A DNA stretch of 64,000 nt. It comes from Saccharopolyspora oryzae (GTDB lineage Bacteria > Actinomycetota > Actinomycetes > Mycobacteriales > Pseudonocardiaceae). The position numbers were made by a program, and so were the translations under genes. The notes beneath the pieces are model-generated. The model had not been told where the DNA came from. It saw only the letters and a list, made by a program, of their open reading frames with translations, and did not search any database. The stretch lies in the NCBI RefSeq assembly GCF_027853915.1, contig NZ_JAQGLA010000002.1, positions 62,001 to 126,000 of the forward strand. Direction: 5' to 3'. Positions 60,846 to 64,000 of the stretch are shown here, one piece after another. Within the stretch, counting starts at the first letter, position 1. Each line of letters starts with the position of its first letter.

Positions 60846-62168
60846 ATGAGACGTCTTTCTGAACAGGAGAGAATGGGCCGCAAGGCCGGTATCGCGTCGT
60901 TCGTCGGTACCAGCATCGAGTGGTACGACTTCTACATCTACGGCACCGCCTCCGCGCTGGTGTTCGGCAAGCTGTTCTTCCCCGTGGTCACCCCCGCGAT
61001 CGGCGTGCTGGTGTCGTTCGCGACGTTCTGGGTCGGCTTCCTGGCCCGCCCGCTGGGCGGCATCGTCTTCGGGCACCTCGGCGACCGGGTCGGCCGCAAG
61101 AAGGCGCTGATCATCACGTTGCTGCTGATGGGCTTCACCACCGTCGGCATCGGCCTGCTGCCCCCCTACGCCACCATCGGCATCGCGGCGCCGATCCTGC
61201 TGGTGCTGCTGCGCGTCGTGCAGGGCCTGGCCGTCGGCGGCGAGTGGGGCGGCGCGGTGCTCATCGCCACCGAGCACGCCCCGAAGGGCCGCAGCATCAT
61301 CTCCGGCTCCTGGGCCCAGCAGGGCTCGCCGTCCGGGCAGATCCTGTCCTCGCTGGCCTTCACCCTCGTCTCGCAGCTGCCCGACGAGGACTTCTACAGC
61401 TGGGGCTGGCGCATCCCGTTCCTGGCCTCGGCGGTGCTGGTGGTGCTCGGCCTGGTGATCCGGTTGAGCATCGAGGAGTCGCCGCAGCTGACCAAGCTCA
61501 AGGAGACCGGGCAGGTCGCCAAGTTCCCGCTGCTGGACACCTTCCGCCACCACACCGGGCTCGTGGTGCTCGGCGTGTTCGCCTGCGCGATCGTGTTCTC
61601 CGCGTCGTACTTCAAGAACACCTTCGCGGTGTCGTGGGCGACCAACGAGCTCGGCTTCCAGCGCGAGACGTTCATGACCGTGGTGCTCATCGCCAGCATC
61701 GTGCAGTTCTTCGTGCAGCCCTTCGGCGCCGTGCTGGCCAGCAAGTTCGGCACCCGCAAGATCGTCACGGTCCTGCTGGTCGCCGAGCTCCCGGTGATGC
61801 CGCTGATGTTCCTGCTGATCAGCACCGGCAGCTTCGCCTGGTCGGTGGTGGGCATGGTGCTCGCGACGCTGCCGCACGTGATGTTCTACTCGATCCTCGC
61901 CGGTGTGCTGGCCGACGCGTTCCCGGCGCGCGTGCGCTACACCGCGATCTCGCTGTCCTACGGCCTGGCCGGGACGCTGCTCGGCGGCACCACCCCGATG
62001 ATCGGGCAGCTGCTGCTGACCACCTTCGATTCGATCCTGCCGGTGATCGGCTGGGCGCTGGTCACCGTGCTGATGTCGCTGGTGGGCGTCCGAGTCCTGC
62101 TGACCCGCTCCGCGCGCGCGGTCGCGGAAGTCCCCGAAGTCGCAACAGTTCGAGCAAGTGACGAGTGA
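60846..62168 (+). CDS. MHS-family metabolite:proton symporter
   Basis: 440 residues, a second MHS-type permease: GTSIEWYDFYIYGTASALVF, GHLGDRVGRKKALII and GLAVGGEWGGAVLIATEHAP. Twelve membrane segments are expected. It is the first gene of a plus-strand set with an acyl-CoA dehydrogenase (12-base gap) and a synthetase, under the divergent LysR gene, so it should import the organic acid that those enzymes consume. Confidence 0.9.
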   Translation: MRRLSEQERMGRKAGIASFVGTSIEWYDFYIYGTASALVFGKLFFPVVTPAIGVLVSFATFWVGFLARPLGGIVFGHLGDRVGRKKALIITLLLMGFTTVGIGLLPPYATIGIAAPILLVLLRVVQGLAVGGEWGGAVLIATEHAPKGRSIISGSWAQQGSPSGQILSSLAFTLVSQLPDEDFYSWGWRIPFLASAVLVVLGLVIRLSIEESPQLTKLKETGQVAKFPLLDTFRHHTGLVVLGVFACAIVFSASYFKNTFAVSWATNELGFQRETFMTVVLIASIVQFFVQPFGAVLASKFGTRKIVTVLLVAELPVMPLMFLLISTGSFAWSVVGMVLATLPHVMFYSILAGVLADAFPARVRYTAISLSYGLAGTLLGGTTPMIGQLLLTTFDSILPVIGWALVTVLMSLVGVRVLLTRSARAVAEVPEVATVRASDE

Positions 62169-62180
62169 TTGGTGACCTGG

Positions 62181-63362
62181 ATGGATCCGAACGTGTTCGA
62201 CGACGTGCTGCGCACGGTGCGCGACTTCGTCCGCGGCGAGGTGGTGCCCGCCGAGGACGAGATCGAGCGGACCGATGCGATCCCGCAGCGGTTGCGCGAG
62301 GCCGCCGCGGGCATGGGGTTGTTCGGCTTCGCGCTGCCGGAGGAGCACGGCGGGCTGGGCCTGTCGATGAGCGAGGACGTCCGGTTGGCGATGGAGCTCG
62401 GGTACGCGGTCCCGGCGTTCCGGTCGATGTTCGGCACCAACAACGGCATCGCCGGTCAGGTGATCGTCAAGTACGGCACCGAGGAGCAGCAGAAGCGGTG
62501 GCTGCCGCGGCTGGCCGCCGGGGAGGCGATCGCTTCCTTCGCGCTCACCGAGGACGGCGCGGGATCGGATCCGAGCTCGGTGAAGACCAAGGCGGTCCGG
62601 GACGAGGGGGGCACCTCCCGCTCGAGCGAAGCCGAGAGTGGGGGAGAATACGTGCTGTCCGGGGCGAAGCGGTTCATCACCAACGCTCCGCACGCCGACG
62701 TGCTGGTCGTGTTCGCGCGGACCGACTCGAACGTCGAGGCGCACAAGGGCATTTCGGTGTTCCTGGTCGAGACCGGGTTGGACGGGGTCCGGATCGGGCC
62801 GCCGAACGCGAAGATGGGGCAGGCCGGGGCGCACACCGCCGAGGTGTTCTTCGACGACGCGCGGGTGCCCGCCTCCGCGCTCGTCGGCGGCGAGGAGGGC
62901 ACCGGGTTCAGCGCCGCGATGTCGTCGCTGACCCGCGGTCGGCTGCACATCGCGGCCATCTGCGTCGGGTTGGCCGGCCGGATCGTCGAGGAGTCGGTGC
63001 GCTTCGCCGCCCAGGCCGAGCAGGGCGGCGAGCCGATCAGCCGGTTCCAGCTGGTGCAGGCGCTGCTGGCCGAATCGCAGGCCGAGTACTACGCGGGGCG
63101 GTCGATGGTGCTGGAGGCCGCGCGCGAGTACGACTCCGGCGCCGACACCCGGTTGGCCCCGTCGTGCGCGAAGCTGTTCTGCAGCGAGATGGTGTCCCGG
63201 GTGGCCGACCGGGCGGTGCAGGTGCACGGCGGTTCCGGCTACATGCGCGGGGTTCCGGCGGAGCGCTTCTACCGCGACGCCAGGGTCTTCCGCATCTACG
63301 AGGGCACCAGCGAGATCCAGAAGCTGATCATCGCCAAGCAGCTCCTCCGCCAGTTCTCCTGA
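62181..63362 (+). CDS. acyl-CoA dehydrogenase with an in-frame repeat insertion
   Basis: About 393 residues. GFALPEEHGGLGLSMSEDV, ASFALTEDGAGSDPSSVKT, YVLSGAKRFITNAPHADVL, GGSGYMRGVPAERFYRDARV and IYEGTSEIQKLIIAKQLL are standard acyl-CoA dehydrogenase motifs for FAD binding and catalysis. Between AVRDE and EYVLSG lie about 13 extra residues (GGTSRSSEAESGG) encoded by a hairpin-like repeat, described separately. They fall in a surface loop between the domains, so function may survive. It should oxidise the acyl-CoA made by the synthetase that follows. Confidence 0.9.
   Translation: MDPNVFDDVLRTVRDFVRGEVVPAEDEIERTDAIPQRLREAAAGMGLFGFALPEEHGGLGLSMSEDVRLAMELGYAVPAFRSMFGTNNGIAGQVIVKYGTEEQQKRWLPRLAAGEAIASFALTEDGAGSDPSSVKTKAVRDEGGTSRSSEAESGGEYVLSGAKRFITNAPHADVLVVFARTDSNVEAHKGISVFLVETGLDGVRIGPPNAKMGQAGAHTAEVFFDDARVPASALVGGEEGTGFSAAMSSLTRGRLHIAAICVGLAGRIVEESVRFAAQAEQGGEPISRFQLVQALLAESQAEYYAGRSMVLEAAREYDSGADTRLAPSCAKLFCSEMVSRVADRAVQVHGGSGYMRGVPAERFYRDARVFRIYEGTSEIQKLIIAKQLLRQFS
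62605..62646 (+). repeat. small hairpin repeat inserted in coding sequence
   Basis: The core CTCCCGCTCGAGCGAAGCCG (62615-62634) is followed by AGAGTGGGGGAG. The two ends are imperfect inverted repeats. I recall near-identical short repeats scattered in many actinomycete genomes. Here it is in frame inside an acyl-CoA dehydrogenase gene and adds about 13 residues without stop codons. Confidence 0.65.
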
Positions 63363-63370
63363 CCCGTCGT

Positions 63371-63420
63371 TCCGCAAATTCCATTGAAATCGCACGTCCG
63401 ATTTCAATGGAATTTGCGGA
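63371..63420. repeat. AT-rich intergenic palindrome (long form)
   Basis: A 22-bp perfect stem with loop CACGTC; its arm contains CGCAAATTCCATTGAAATCG, the same 20 bases as the copy at 52833. It starts nine bases after the acyl-CoA dehydrogenase stop and lies before the synthetase start. Confidence 0.85.
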
Positions 63421-63468
63421 ACCGGACACCCGAGCACTCCACCCGTTTCCCGCTGCGAGGAGGAATTC

Positions 63469-64000
63469 GTGGTCGCCAACTCCGCGATCCAGCGACTGCT
63501 GCACCCGCGGTCGATCGCCGTCCTGGGCGCCTCGGACAACCCGATCAAGCTGTCCGGGCGGCCGATCGAGCTGATGAAGCGGTTCGGCTACGCCGGTCGC
63601 CTGCTGCCGATCAACGCCCGCCGCTCCGAGGTCCAGGGCCTGCCCGCCTACCGCAGCCTGGACGAGATCGACGGCGAGATCGACCTGGCCATGGTGATGC
63701 TGCCCGCGGACAAGGTCGTCGACGGGCTGCGCGACTGCGCTGCGCGCGGCATCCCCGCGGCGATCGTCGGAGCGTCCGGCTTCGCCGAGATCGGCGAGCG
63801 CGGCGAGCAGCTGCAGCAGCAGCTGGAGGCGGTCATCGCCGAGACCGGCATCCGGGTGCTGGGGCCGAACTGCCTCGGCATGTTCAACGTCCGCGACCGC
63901 GCGATGCCGACGTTCACCTCGGCGATGGACGAGAGCGCCGAGCTGGTCGGCGGGCCGGTGGCCTTCGTCAGCCAGAGCGGTGCTTTCGGCACGTTCATCT
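63469..64000 (+). CDS. CoA-binding (acyl-CoA synthetase, NDP-forming-like) protein, 3' end beyond window
   Basis: 177 residues visible, from GTG 63469 with a GAGGAGG site. The CoA-binding domain is clear: LLHPRSIAVLGASDNPIKLS, GRLLPINARR, GASGFAEIGERG, and VLGPNCLGMFNVRDRAMPTF, then AFVSQSGAFGTFI at the window edge. This resembles the alpha-type domain of ADP-forming acetyl-CoA synthetases and related acyl-CoA synthetases. It should activate the acid imported by the MHS permease. The gene continues past the right edge. Confidence 0.85.
   Translation, partial: MVANSAIQRLLHPRSIAVLGASDNPIKLSGRPIELMKRFGYAGRLLPINARRSEVQGLPAYRSLDEIDGEIDLAMVMLPADKVVDGLRDCAARGIPAAIVGASGFAEIGERGEQLQQQLEAVIAETGIRVLGPNCLGMFNVRDRAMPTFTSAMDESAELVGGPVAFVSQSGAFGTFI

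Noticed and set aside
60636-63548. 970-codon minus-strand open frame rich in His, Gln and Arg
   Set aside because: Antisense shadow of the MHS permease and acyl-CoA dehydrogenase.

Overview
The window looks like chromosomal DNA of a high-GC actinomycete. It has strong third-position GC bias, many GTG and TTG starts, a complete mycofactocin operon and many TetR, MFS and GNAT genes. A Pseudonocardiales member such as Saccharopolyspora is my best guess; this is inference from gene content and was not checked against a database. No rRNA, CRISPR array, replication origin or intact transposase is visible. One certain tRNA (tRNA-Pro GGG) is present, plus a decayed tRNA-like sequence about 480 bp from it.

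Layout. 1-950: the 5' part of a minus-strand PAS-PAS-GGDEF protein running off the left edge. 951-2209: a gene-poor stretch with a 17-bp hairpin and the tRNA-like sequence, ending at tRNA-Pro. 2337-13940 (minus): a 12-gene, mostly translationally coupled operon. It runs mftA, mftB, mftC, two FadH/OYE-type oxidoreductases, a FixB-C-X-A-like electron-transfer-flavoprotein set, a mycofactocin-type SDR, mftF and mftE. The divergent regulator mftR faces it across a short region with a perfect palindrome, and an NDMA-dependent, mycofactocin-type alcohol dehydrogenase follows at 14695-15822. The maturation gene mftD is not in this cluster.

16479-34966 and on to 35487 is a mosaic of ordinary genes: universal stress protein, Tat-exported phosphoesterase, MpaB-like oxygenase, TetR regulator, DNA polymerase IV, Nudix hydrolase, two-operator CGNR regulator with an alpha/beta hydrolase, a truncated aminoglycoside-kinase fragment, a lone molybdenum hydroxylase large subunit, an Nramp-type transporter and three coupled acetyltransferases.

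35551-40616 is the accessory-looking region. A full-length KAP-type P-loop NTPase fused to a receiver-like domain (38748-40616) is preceded by a decayed direct copy of its 5' end (35551-35775). Between them lies an AT-richer cassette with a sigma-like factor coupled to a PAS protein whose GGDEF domain is degenerate.

40624-64000 is mainly catabolism and secretion. It holds an AidB-like acyl-CoA dehydrogenase, SixA phosphatase, PhoD phosphatase, M14 carboxypeptidase, thioesterase, isochorismatase-type hydrolase, AlkD-like repair protein, and a CaiB/HMG-CoA-lyase-like/IclR operon. Further on come GntP permease, GlxA regulator, altronate-dehydratase-like enzyme, and a LysR-controlled module (MHS permease, acyl-CoA dehydrogenase, acyl-CoA synthetase).

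Two sequence-level signals stand out. An AT-rich long palindrome recurs three times in intergenic DNA, with two short related palindromes beside one copy. A small hairpin repeat is inserted in frame inside an acyl-CoA dehydrogenase gene.
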